A stretch of DNA of 64,000 nt, taken from contig NZ_VZQQ01000025.1 in assembly GCF_014397785.1 (NCBI RefSeq), forward strand, positions 31,454 to 95,453, in the 5' to 3' direction. How positions within the stretch are numbered: position 1 is the first letter of the stretch; every line of letters begins with the position of its first letter. The notes under the pieces are model-generated. The model searched no databases. It saw only the letters and a program-made list of their open reading frames with translations, and was not told the origin of the DNA. This DNA comes from Paraburkholderia podalyriae (lineage in GTDB: Bacteria > Pseudomonadota > Gammaproteobacteria > Burkholderiales > Burkholderiaceae). The translations under genes were made by a program, and so were the position numbers. Below, piece after piece: positions 24,776 to 32,684 of this stretch.

Positions 24776-25704
24776 TGAGCGCGAATCCGCAAGTGGAGCG
24801 GCTCGAAGCGGCCGGTCCGTTGCCCGCTGCCACGGGCGAAAGCCCGGTCTGGCGCGCGGCCGGGCAGGCGCTGTACTGGGTCGACATTCCGGCGAAAAAA
24901 ATCGTGCGCGGCTCGCTCGCGACCGGCCAGCGCACCGAATGGCTGCTCCCGGAACAGGTCGCCTGTATCGCATTCGATCGCGCCGGCACCGTGCTCGCCG
25001 GCTGCGAGACCGGGTTGTTCGCGGTCACGCTCGCGGACGCGTCGCGAGCGGCGAGCGGCGAGCCGCTGACAGCGTCGCTGCGCAAGCTCGCGGCGCCTGA
25101 ATTCCCGCACGGCGGCATGCGTTTCAACGACGGCCGATGCGATCGGCAAGGGCGCTTCTGGGCCGGCACGATGGTCATGGACATGGCGGCGGCGATCCCG
25201 GGCGGCGCGCTATACCGCTTCGACGAGAAGGGCGTGCTGTCCGCGCCGGTCGTCGCTTCGCTGATCACGCAGAACGGCCTCGGCTGGTCGCCGGACGGCA
25301 CGACGATGTATCTGTCCGACTCGCATCCGCTGCGCCGGCTGATCTGGGCGTTCGACTACGACGTCGAAACCGCCGAGCCGCGCAACCGCCGCGTGTTCGC
25401 CGATCTGCATCACTACTCGGGCCGCCCGGACGGCGCGGCGGTCGATGCCGACGGCTGCTACTGGATCTGCGCGAACGACGCCGGTCTGTTGCTGCGTTTT
25501 ACGCCGCAGGGCAAGCTGGACCGGCAGATTCCAGTGCCGGCCATCAAGCCTGCGATGTGCGCGTTCGGCGGGCGGGATCTCGATACGCTGTTCGTCACGT
25601 CGATTCGCCCGGCCAACGGCGCGAGCGAGCACGACGGCCATGTGTTCGCGCTGCGGCCCGGCGTGAGCGGGCTGCCTGAGCCCGAGTTTGCGGGCAAATT
25701 GTAA
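24775..25704 (+). CDS. SMP-30/gluconolactonase-family aldarolactonase
   Basis: The product is 309 residues; its ATG overlaps the dehydrogenase TAA by one base. This six-bladed propeller of the SMP-30/CGR1 family has metal-ligand regions ATGESPVW (Glu near 22), FNDGRCDRQGRFWAGTM, TQNGLGWSPDGTTMYLSDS and SGRPDGAAVDADGCYW, the last carrying the conserved catalytic Asp. It likely hydrolyses the galactaro- or glucaro-lactone made by the coupled uronate dehydrogenase. A terminator follows. Confidence 0.9.
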   Translation: MSANPQVERLEAAGPLPAATGESPVWRAAGQALYWVDIPAKKIVRGSLATGQRTEWLLPEQVACIAFDRAGTVLAGCETGLFAVTLADASRAASGEPLTASLRKLAAPEFPHGGMRFNDGRCDRQGRFWAGTMVMDMAAAIPGGALYRFDEKGVLSAPVVASLITQNGLGWSPDGTTMYLSDSHPLRRLIWAFDYDVETAEPRNRRVFADLHHYSGRPDGAAVDADGCYWICANDAGLLLRFTPQGKLDRQIPVPAIKPAMCAFGGRDLDTLFVTSIRPANGASEHDGHVFALRPGVSGLPEPEFAGKL

Positions 25705-25724
25705 TGTTGCTTACGTAAAGCGTG

Positions 25725-25755
25725 CGCCGGGACGAAGTTTTTCTCCCGGCGTTTT
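25725..25755 (+). terminator. Terminator after lactonase gene
   Basis: CGCCGGGA (25725-25732) and TCCCGGCG (25744-25751) form an 8-bp stem followed by TTTT. It lies 20 bp after the stop. Confidence 0.75.
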
Positions 25756-25761
25756 CATTTC

Positions 25762-25788
25762 TTGATGCCGTTCGTGTGGCCCTATATT
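25762..25788 (+). promoter_or_regulatory. Candidate promoter overlapping operator 7
   Basis: TTGATG (25762-25767) and TATATT (25783-25788) are 15 bp apart, slightly short. The start point would fall within the operator at 25791, which suits repression. Confidence 0.35.
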
Positions 25789-25790
25789 TG

Positions 25791-25806
25791 TCACTCATCG
25801 TACAAC
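25791..25806 (+). promoter_or_regulatory. FadR-type operator 7
   Basis: TCACTCATCGTACAAC matches operator 5 over its last 12 bases; the core TCATCGTACAA has one mismatch to TNGTNNNACNA. It lies over 500 bp from the TRAP gene, so it probably controls a separate transcript start. Confidence 0.6.
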
Positions 25807-25952
25807 GTGTGGTGTGAAGGCCACGACCCCACGCGTTTCGTCGACAAAAACAACACCCCCGGCGACCTCGCCGATTCCCTCGCCATCCAATGCCAGCCGG
25901 CATGACGCCTTGGTGGCGGACCACGCCGGTCATACGTACCGGCGCTTTTCTT
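25795..25952 (+). ncRNA. Possible regulon-controlled short transcript or leader
   Basis: A candidate promoter/operator at 25762-25806 is followed within ~150 bp by a hairpin with a weak T-run (25924-25952). This promoter-operator-terminator order is what a small RNA or attenuated leader would show. A 32-codon GTG frame (25807-25905) exists but has no ribosome site. No known RNA family was recognised; this is inference only. Confidence 0.25.
25924..25952 (+). terminator. Hairpin between operators 7 and 8
   Basis: CGCCGGT (25924-25930) and ACCGGCG (25938-25944) form a 7-bp stem followed by CTTTTCTT. It could end a short transcript or attenuate readthrough into the TRAP operon. Confidence 0.5.
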
Positions 25953-26003
25953 GATGCGGGTAAATACCGTCTGTACAAGTTAAAACCCCTTTTATAGACT
26001 TCA

Positions 26004-26019
26004 TATGTCGTCGTACAAC
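26004..26019 (+). promoter_or_regulatory. FadR-type operator 8 (TRAP operon)
   Basis: TATGTCGTCGTACAAC contains TCGTCGTACAA, a perfect TNGTNNNACNA match, inside a larger inverted repeat with CATATGT/ACATATG arms. A possible -10 (TATAGA, 25993-25998) lies just upstream. Confidence 0.75.
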
Positions 26020-26313
26020 ATATGAGCCCAAACAAATGGCTTTCTGTGCTTGTGCGGCAGCCCGATGCGGCGGGTTTCAGGTTCGTAATGCGGCTGCGAT
26101 CGATGCAGCGTACATATCCGAAGCCGGCCGGCGTGATTGAAGTAAGTAGTCGAGTTGTCCACTGGAGTGCTGGATTATCTGTGCCGGGGAAGTCGCACAG
26201 CCAGTACGGCCACCGCCCGCACCTGTGAAGGGGTGAGCGCGAAGCCGGAGACGCGTCAAAACCATGTCACATCCGCTATCGATGGGATGGTCCATTTTTC
26301 AAGGAATGTCACG

Positions 26314-27306
26314 ATGAACAAGAAGTTTGCCTCTTCCCGTGTTTCGATGATCGTCGCAGCCGCGGCGTTGGCGTTCAGCACGATGTCGGCTGAAGCGCGC
26401 GTGTTCCGCGTTGCCGACGTGCACGGCGACACCTTCCCGACCAACATGGCGGTGAAGTACATGGGCGAGGAGATCGGCAAGGCGACCGGCGGCAAGGACT
26501 CCGTGAAGGTGTTCGGCAACAGCGCGCTGGGTTCGGAAAACGACACGATCGACCAGGTTCGTATCGGCGCACTCGACATGGCGCGTGCCAACGGTGCTGC
26601 GTTCAACGAAATCGTGCCGGAATCGATGATCCCGTCGCTGCCGTTCCTGTTCCGCGACGTCGACCATTTCCGCAAGGTCATGTACGGTCCGGAAGGTCAG
26701 AAGATTCTCGACGCGTTCACGGCGAAGGGCATGATCGCGCTGACGTTCTACGAGAGCGGCGCACGCTCGATGTACGCGAAGAAGGCGATCAAGTCGCCGG
26801 CTGACATGAAGGGCCTGAAGGTCCGCGTGCAGCCGTCCGACCTGATGGTCGACGAAATCAAGGCAATGGGCGGCACGCCGACCCCGATGCCGTTCTCGGA
26901 AGTCTATACGGGCCTGAAGACCGGCCTCGTCGACGGCGCCGAAAACAACCTGCCGTCGTACGAAGAAACCAAGCACTTCGAAGTCGCTCAGGTCTACTCG
27001 GAAACCCAGCATTCGATGACGCCGGAAGTGCTGGTGTTCTCGAAGAAGGTGTGGGACACGCTGTCGCCGCAAGAGCAGCAGATCATCAAGAAGGCCGCGG
27101 CCGACTCGGTGCCGTACTACCAGAAGCTGTGGACCGCGCGCGAAGCCGACGCACAGAAGGCCGTCACGAAGGGTGGCGCAACGGTCATCACGGCTTCGCA
27201 GATCGACCGCGCGGCTTTCGTGAAGGTGATGCAGCCTGTGTGGGCGAAGTACGAAAAGACCCCGCAGATGAAGCAGATCGTCGACGAGATCGAAGCAATC
27301 AAGTAA
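26314..27306 (+). CDS. dctP: TRAP transporter solute-binding protein (DctP family), probable uronate receptor
   Basis: The product is 330 residues from ATG 26314 with AAGGA 9 nt upstream; longer frames run through the operator region. The signal peptide is ~1-28 (ending MSAEA). DctP-family features include the DTIDQVRIGALDMARANG segment, the ligand Arg region GLKVRVQPSDLMVDEIKAMG and FSEVYTGLKTGLVDGAENN. TRAP binding proteins of this group include galacturonate/glucuronate receptors, and the operator and neighbours support that ligand here. It acts in the periplasm, delivering substrate to the DctQ-DctM permease encoded next. Confidence 0.93.
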   Translation: MNKKFASSRVSMIVAAAALAFSTMSAEARVFRVADVHGDTFPTNMAVKYMGEEIGKATGGKDSVKVFGNSALGSENDTIDQVRIGALDMARANGAAFNEIVPESMIPSLPFLFRDVDHFRKVMYGPEGQKILDAFTAKGMIALTFYESGARSMYAKKAIKSPADMKGLKVRVQPSDLMVDEIKAMGGTPTPMPFSEVYTGLKTGLVDGAENNLPSYEETKHFEVAQVYSETQHSMTPEVLVFSKKVWDTLSPQEQQIIKKAAADSVPYYQKLWTAREADAQKAVTKGGATVITASQIDRAAFVKVMQPVWAKYEKTPQMKQIVDEIEAIK

Positions 27307-27484
27307 GTCACGCGTCCCGGACGCAATCAGCAATAGCAACGCTTGTCGCAACAGCGGCGTGAATGGTCCCGCGAGGAAACTCGCGAGACCTTCCGCCGCG
27401 CGATGTCGCGCGCGCGTTCAGATCGCGTCACACCGGGACGGCGGAACATCAAGCACAAGGTCGGTCGTAAGCAAGGACAGGGTC

Positions 27485-28000
27485 ATGAGTTTCCTGAAAC
27501 GCCCAAATGATTTTCTTTTTCGCGTGCTGCTGGTCGTGGCGTCGTTTAGCCTCGCCGCGCTTTGCCTGCTCGTGATTTATAGCGTGGTGTTGCGCTACGT
27601 GTTTAACGACGCGCCCGATTTCGTTGAGCCCATCGCATTGTTGCAGGTGATCCTGATCGCGATGTTCGGCGCCGCGCTGAAGGTTCGCGAGGGCGGTCAC
27701 ATCGGACTCGACTCGCTCGTCAAGAAACTGCCCGAGAAGGGCCAGGTGATCGCGAAAGGGATTCAGCACCTGTGTCTGGTCGCTTTCGCGGTGGCGGTTT
27801 TCGTCGGTTGCTTCGAGATGGCGGAAACCACGATGGGCGACCGCATTCCGATCATCGGCGTGCCGGAAGGCGTGCGCTACTGCATCCCGATCTTCGCGAG
27901 TGTGTGCATCGCGTTGTTCTCGATCGAGCATCTGCTCGATCTGTTCGCCAGCACCCCGAAGGCGCATACGCTCGAACTCTCCGCCACGGAACAAAAATAG
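27485..28000 (+). CDS. dctQ: TRAP transporter small permease (DctQ)
   Basis: The product is 171 residues from ATG 27485, preceded by AAGGACAGGG. It has four membrane helices (~11-35, 48-66, 88-108, 130-152) and the DctQ-type FVEPIALLQVILIAMFGAALKVREGGHIGLD segment. It is the small integral subunit that partners the large DctM permease in Na+-driven uptake. The 178-bp gap after the binding-protein gene holds no recognised feature. Confidence 0.93.
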   Translation: MSFLKRPNDFLFRVLLVVASFSLAALCLLVIYSVVLRYVFNDAPDFVEPIALLQVILIAMFGAALKVREGGHIGLDSLVKKLPEKGQVIAKGIQHLCLVAFAVAVFVGCFEMAETTMGDRIPIIGVPEGVRYCIPIFASVCIALFSIEHLLDLFASTPKAHTLELSATEQK

Positions 28001-28007
28001 AACCATC

Positions 28008-29360
28008 ATGGAACTTGCCCTTCTTACCGCCAGTTTTCTTGTCTTCCTCTTTCTAGGGGTTCCGGTTTCATTTGCGTTGGGCCTGTCCTGCGTTCTGACG
28101 TATCTGTTCGAAGGCCTGCCGACGGCGACGGCGATGCAGTCGATGATCTCGGGCATGAACGGTTTCTCGTTCCTCGCGGTCCCGTTCTTCATCTTCTCCG
28201 GCGAGCTGATGCTCCACGGCGGCATCGCCGACCGCATCCTGCGTTTCGCGCAGGCCACGGTCGGCCATTTCCGCGGCGGCCTCGGCATGGCCAACGTGGT
28301 CGCCTGTACGCTGTTCGGCGGCGTGTCGGGTTCGCCGACCGCGGACACGTCGGCCATGGGCGGCGTCGTGATCCCGATGATGAAGCGCGAAGGTTATAGC
28401 GCCGCCTACGCGGTCAACGTAACCACGCACTCGTCGCTGGCCGGCGCGCTGATGCCGACGTCGACCAACATGATCATCTACGCGTTCGCGGCGCAAGGCG
28501 TGAGCGGCGTGCTGAACGGCAAGCAGTTGAGCGGCGTGTCGATCGGCGATCTGCTGTTCTCGGGTCTGTTGCCGGTGCTGTGGGTGATGGGCCTCGTGCT
28601 GATCGCCGCTTACTGGCAGGCCGTCAAGTTCGGCTATCCGCGCCGTCCCGACGGTTCGACCGAACTGCAGCGTTTCCCGGGCTGGATGGCCGTGCTGCGT
28701 ACCTTCATCGGCGCGGTGCCGGGTCTGATGGTCATCGCGATCATTCTGTTCTGCGTGGCGCGCGGTATCGCCACCGCAACAGAGGCGGCCGCGATCGCCG
28801 TCGGTTATTCGCTGATTCTGACCATCGTCGTGTATCGCTCGCTGACGATGAAGAAGCTCGGTCACGCGCTCGGCAAGGCCGCGAAAACGACCGGCGTGGT
28901 ACTGCTGCTGATCGGCGTGTCGAACATGTTGCGCTTCCAGATGGCGTATCTGGAGATTCCGGAGGCGATCGAACGCATGCTCGACGGCGCGACCTCGCTG
29001 CCGTGGCTGATGTTGTTATACATCAACGTGATTCAGGTGTTCCTCGGTACGTTCGTCGACATGGCGGCGCACATCCTGATCACGACCCCGCTGTTCCTGC
29101 CGATGGCGATGCACAACGGCGTGGGCCCGGTCCAGTTCGGCATCATGATTCTGCTGAACTGCGCATTGGGTCTGGTGCATCCGCCGATTGGCTCGGTGCA
29201 GTTCATTGGTTGCGCAATTGGCAATGTGTCCATAGGGGAAACTACTAAGGTGGCGTGGCCGTATTACCTCGCTATCTTCTCGGCCATCAATATTGTCACC
29301 TATGTCCCGTGGTTCTCGACCTGGTTACCGAGCATCATCAACGGCCATCCGGTGTTCTGA
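28008..29360 (+). CDS. dctM: TRAP transporter large permease (DctM)
   Basis: The product is 450 residues from ATG 28008, 7 bp after dctQ. It has about twelve hydrophobic segments and the family motifs PFFIFSGELMLHGGIADRIL, FGGVSGSPTADTSAMGGVVIPMM and LMPTSTNMIIYA, with the C-terminal HPPIGSVQFIGCAIG region. It is the ion-coupled transport subunit of the TRAP system, third gene of dctPQM and followed by a porin gene in the same orientation. Confidence 0.95.
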   Translation: MELALLTASFLVFLFLGVPVSFALGLSCVLTYLFEGLPTATAMQSMISGMNGFSFLAVPFFIFSGELMLHGGIADRILRFAQATVGHFRGGLGMANVVACTLFGGVSGSPTADTSAMGGVVIPMMKREGYSAAYAVNVTTHSSLAGALMPTSTNMIIYAFAAQGVSGVLNGKQLSGVSIGDLLFSGLLPVLWVMGLVLIAAYWQAVKFGYPRRPDGSTELQRFPGWMAVLRTFIGAVPGLMVIAIILFCVARGIATATEAAAIAVGYSLILTIVVYRSLTMKKLGHALGKAAKTTGVVLLLIGVSNMLRFQMAYLEIPEAIERMLDGATSLPWLMLLYINVIQVFLGTFVDMAAHILITTPLFLPMAMHNGVGPVQFGIMILLNCALGLVHPPIGSVQFIGCAIGNVSIGETTKVAWPYYLAIFSAINIVTYVPWFSTWLPSIINGHPVF

Positions 29361-29437
29361 TCCAAATAAAACGTCTTACCCACACTCAGCGGCGCTCGCA
29401 TAGGCCGCGTCAGAAAGTTATTAACAAAGGAGTAAAA

Positions 29438-30649
29438 ATGAAAAAGACTCTCTTAGCTTCGGCCTTGGGGTTGGTCGCCCTGGGCGCGCATGCGCAAAGC
29501 AGCGTGACGCTTTACGGTATCGTCGATACGGGCCTGGGTTGGCAGAACAGCTCGGCGTCGCTGACCACGGCGGCGAAACCGCAGACCGTCCCTGGCGCCT
29601 CGCAAGTCAAGATGATCAACGGCATTTGGGCAGGCAGCCGTTTCGGTTTGAAGGGCTCGGAAGATCTGGGTGGCGGCACGAGGACGATTTTCCAGTTGGA
29701 AGAAGGCTTTAACAGCGCAACCGGCGCGCAAAGCGTCTCGGGTCTGGCATTCAACCGCCAGGCATGGGTCGGTCTGACGAACGCGCAGTTCGGTACGCTG
29801 ACGGCAGGCCGCGGCTACACCTCGTACTACACGCTGCTCTCGCCGTATAGCCCGACCACGTGGCTGACTGGTGCATACGGTGCGCATCCGGGTGATATCG
29901 ACTCGCTGGACACGACGTTCCGGGTGAACAACCAACTGGTTTATACCTCGCCGAGCTTTGCCGGTCTGACGGTTAGCGGTTCGTACGCACTGGGCGGCAA
30001 CGCGGGCAGCTTCGCAGCCGGCCAAACCTGGAGCGTTGCGGCACAGTACCTGAACGGCCCGATCGGTGTCGCGGCAGGTATCCAGCGCATTGACAACGCG
30101 GCAACCGTTGCCACCCCCGCTTGGAATTCGACGGCGTCGAACAACGGCACTCAGCCGTCCGTCTCGGCAATCAACAACGGCTTCCAGACCGCAGCGAAGC
30201 AGCAGCGCATTGCGGTGACGGGTGGTTACGCGTTCAGCTCGCAGTGGGACGTTTCGTTCGCATACTCGAACGTTAAATACACGGCGGGCCAGGCTTCGCT
30301 GTTCCACGACACGCAGATCTGGAATACCGGTGGCGCAGTGCTGCACTGGAAGCCGATCTCGGTGCTGGACGTGGCCGCTGGCTATAGCTACACCCGTGCA
30401 ACGTCGTCGAACGGCATTCAGAGCACGGCTAGCTACAGCCAGTTCAACCTGTCGCAGTACTACTCGCTGTCCAAGCGCACCGGTCTGTACGCACTCGAAG
30501 CGTATCAGCGCGCTAGCGGCCAGACGCTGTCGGGCAATGGCAAGTCCATCATCAACGCAGTGGCAAGCATCGGTGACGGCCAGAACGGTGCGCCGTCCTC
30601 GTCGCGTAGCCAGACCGCGGTTGGCGTGGGTATCATCCACAAGTTCTAG
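29438..30649 (+). CDS. Gram-negative trimeric porin (OmpC-like)
   Basis: The product is 403 residues from ATG 29438 with AAAGGAG upstream. The signal peptide MKKTLLASALGLVALGAHA is cleaved before QSSVTLYGIVDTGLGW, the standard first strand of Burkholderiales porins. Further porin signatures are SRFGLKGSEDLGGGTRTIFQLE and NRQAWVGLT, with a C-terminal Phe (VGIIHKF) for BAM recognition. It lies 77 bp after dctM with a strong terminator behind it, so it probably ends the TRAP operon and admits the sugar acids through the outer membrane. Confidence 0.95.
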   Translation: MKKTLLASALGLVALGAHAQSSVTLYGIVDTGLGWQNSSASLTTAAKPQTVPGASQVKMINGIWAGSRFGLKGSEDLGGGTRTIFQLEEGFNSATGAQSVSGLAFNRQAWVGLTNAQFGTLTAGRGYTSYYTLLSPYSPTTWLTGAYGAHPGDIDSLDTTFRVNNQLVYTSPSFAGLTVSGSYALGGNAGSFAAGQTWSVAAQYLNGPIGVAAGIQRIDNAATVATPAWNSTASNNGTQPSVSAINNGFQTAAKQQRIAVTGGYAFSSQWDVSFAYSNVKYTAGQASLFHDTQIWNTGGAVLHWKPISVLDVAAGYSYTRATSSNGIQSTASYSQFNLSQYYSLSKRTGLYALEAYQRASGQTLSGNGKSIINAVASIGDGQNGAPSSSRSQTAVGVGIIHKF

Positions 30650-31022
30650 ACAGTTACTGAATACATGGCGGCGCGTTGTTTTGCCGCCACATCGACGCAG
30701 TTTTTTCGCGTCGTCAGTCTCGCAAAGCTGCGCATGTCGAGTGCGCAGTTTTTTTTGATGCGCCGTTTTTTGATGCATCGAAAGCGCCGGTCTCGCTGGC
30801 GCTGTCAGATCATCGCGACATCCCTGTGACTTCAGCGTGCAGCACGCGACGTCAGCACGAGATCGCTTTCTCCAGGCCGATCAGGCCGCCGACCACAAAC
30901 GCCCACCCGTTGCCAGTTTTCGCGCTTCACGTCGGTGACGATTGGGGCGGCATGCCGCGCGGGTTTTCGCGCTACGATAAGAGCCCGGCGCGCCCGCTGC
31001 GCCGTTTCGCCAGGAGACGTCG
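30650..31022. other. Intergenic region after porin
   Basis: This 373-bp stretch holds the terminator at 30728 and otherwise no recognised gene or regulatory motif. GGAGA precedes the gene at 31023. Confidence 0.5.
30728..30756 (+). terminator. Rho-independent terminator of the TRAP-porin operon
   Basis: CTGCGCA (30728-30734) and TGCGCAG (30742-30748) form a perfect 7-bp stem with a 7-nt loop followed by eight Ts. Confidence 0.85.
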
Positions 31023-31577
31023 ATGCGAGAATTGCGATGGGCCTCGGAAGAGGGCGACGGCATCGAACATCTGATGTTCGATGCGCGCGACGACGGCTTC
31101 GCCGTCGAAAGCGTCGTGGTTGGGCAGCGCTATGGCAAGGCGTACGGACTGCACTACGCGGTGCGCTGCGACGCGCACTGGCGCACGCGCTACGCGCGTC
31201 TGAAGATCGTCGGCGGTGGCGAGCTGGAATTGCACGGCGATGGCGACGGCCACTGGCACGACGGGCACGGCCTCGCGCTCAGCGCGATCGAAGGCTGTAT
31301 CGATATCGACATCGCCGCGACGCCGTACACCAACACGCTGCCGATCCGCCGCCTGCAACTGGCCGAGGGCGAGCGTCAGCCGATCGAGGTCGCGTATATC
31401 TCGACGCCGGACTTGCAGGTAACGCGCGCCGAGCAGGCATACACGTGCGTCGAGTTGAATGGCGAGTATCGGTATGAAGGCATTTTTCGCGAATTCACGG
31501 CGAATCTGCGTGTGGATAGCGATGGCCTCGTGATCGACTATCCGACCTTGTTCACGCGTTTGCCGCGCGCACGTTAG
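31023..31577 (+). CDS. Putative glycolipid-binding protein (DUF1089)
   Basis: The product is 184 residues without signal peptide or membrane segment. The pattern of short beta segments beginning LRWASEEGDGIEHLMF, with GFAVESVVVG, YRYEGIFREFTANLRVDSDGLVIDYP at the C-terminus, matches the DUF1089 / putative glycolipid-binding family, a widespread single-domain protein of unproven function. It stands alone on the plus strand. Family assignment is fairly sure; the glycolipid role is only the family label. Confidence 0.75.
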   Translation: MRELRWASEEGDGIEHLMFDARDDGFAVESVVVGQRYGKAYGLHYAVRCDAHWRTRYARLKIVGGGELELHGDGDGHWHDGHGLALSAIEGCIDIDIAATPYTNTLPIRRLQLAEGERQPIEVAYISTPDLQVTRAEQAYTCVELNGEYRYEGIFREFTANLRVDSDGLVIDYPTLFTRLPRAR

Positions 31578-31698
31578 GTTTTGCATCCGGCGCCGGACCG
31601 CTCGTTGCAGCGGTCCCGGCGCCGCTATCCCCGTCATTCGCGCGATGCGTGTCGACCAAACGCATGGCGCTCGCCGCTGGCCAGTCACCAGCGCGGGC

Positions 31699-32280
31699 CT
31701 AGCTGTGCGTGCCGCCTGCCGGGTCTGAAGCGTCGTCGGGTCCGGTCGATGCGCCACGGCCGAGCGCGCGTTGCATCAGCGTCGTGTCGAGCCAGCGGCC
31801 GTGCTTGTAGCCGACCGCCTTCAACGTGCCGGTCAGCTCGAAGCCGAGTTGCGTGTGCAACGACAGCGAGCCGCCGCTGCCGCCATCGGCGATCACCGCG
31901 ATCATCTGACGCCACGGTCCGCTCTCGCAACGTTCGATCAGCGCTTGCAGCAGCACGCGACCGATGCCGCGTCCGCGATACGCGTCGTTGACGTAGATCG
32001 AGTCTTCGATCGTGTTGCGATACGCGGCGCGCGGGCGATACGGCGTGGCATAGCAATAGCCGGCGACGTCGCCGCCGATCTCCGCGACCATATACGGCAG
32101 TCCGTGGCTGCGCACGGATGCGAGCCGGGCGCGCAGATCGTCGACGGAAGGCGGGGTTTCTTCGAACGACGCGACGCCGGTCAGCACGTGATGCGCGTAG
32201 ATCGCCTGGATTGCCGGGAGGTCGGCTTCGGTGGCGTCGCGCACGAGCGGGGCGTCGAGCGGTGAGCGGATCGAACTCAT
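31699..32280 (-). CDS. GNAT acetyltransferase, phosphinothricin acetyltransferase-like
   Basis: The product is 193 residues. The N-terminus LVRDATEADLPAIQAIYAHHVLTGVASFEETPP and the segment YRNTIEDSIYVNDAYRGRGIGRVLLQALIERCE, with the acetyl-CoA loop YRGRGIG (~120-126), are those of the Pat/Bar-like GNAT subfamily. The late region LGFELTGTLKAVGYKHGRWLDT is also typical. It probably acetylates the amino group of phosphinothricin or a related amino acid such as methionine sulfoximine. It is a lone gene with no clear regulatory context. Confidence 0.85.
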   Translation of the reverse strand: MSSIRSPLDAPLVRDATEADLPAIQAIYAHHVLTGVASFEETPPSVDDLRARLASVRSHGLPYMVAEIGGDVAGYCYATPYRPRAAYRNTIEDSIYVNDAYRGRGIGRVLLQALIERCESGPWRQMIAVIADGGSGGSLSLHTQLGFELTGTLKAVGYKHGRWLDTTLMQRALGRGASTGPDDASDPAGGTHS

Positions 32281-32684
32281 GCAGTGGTCCTGTGGCGGCC
32301 GGCGTAGTCAGGCTGAGAGCCTTCACTATGCCCGTCGTCGAGGCGGATTTGAAGCGGGTCAAAAATCGGTTGTTCGAGGGCTTTTCGTGGGAGATGGGTG
32401 AGCGATGCGTGACATCCGTCACCTGCTATCTATCAACGCTTTCCGTTGCCTGATCAGTTGTACCTTACACGAAATTCAGCATTTCCCTACCCCATTCGCG
32501 CTAAGCGAATGGGCATCGCTTTCCGTTAACAGGGGAGTGCCGCTTCGCACTTCTAGAACGATGGCGGCGCGAAAGCAAACGTTTGCGAAGGAATGCCTGC
32601 CAGAAGTATCTGACGTCGACGATATGCGGTCCCCGGCTGGCATCGCACTTTCGCCTGCAAGTTCATTCACAACACGGGAACGAT
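32281..32684. other. Intergenic region before alginate-lyase-like gene
   Basis: This 404-bp divergent region must hold promoters for the acetyltransferase and the lyase-like gene. I see no convincing operator, hairpin or coding frame in it. Confidence 0.4.

Larger units (their letters stand above)
25705..26313. other. Long regulatory region before the TRAP operon
   Basis: This is 609 bp without an assigned protein gene. It contains in order the lactonase terminator, a candidate promoter with operator 7, a ~145-bp stretch ending in a hairpin, operator 8, and ~290 bp of leader before the TRAP binding-protein gene. Confidence 0.6.

Noticed and set aside
25807..25905. 32-codon GTG open frame in the TRAP leader
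   Set aside because: No ribosome site and no recognisable product; kept only as part of the possible short transcript.
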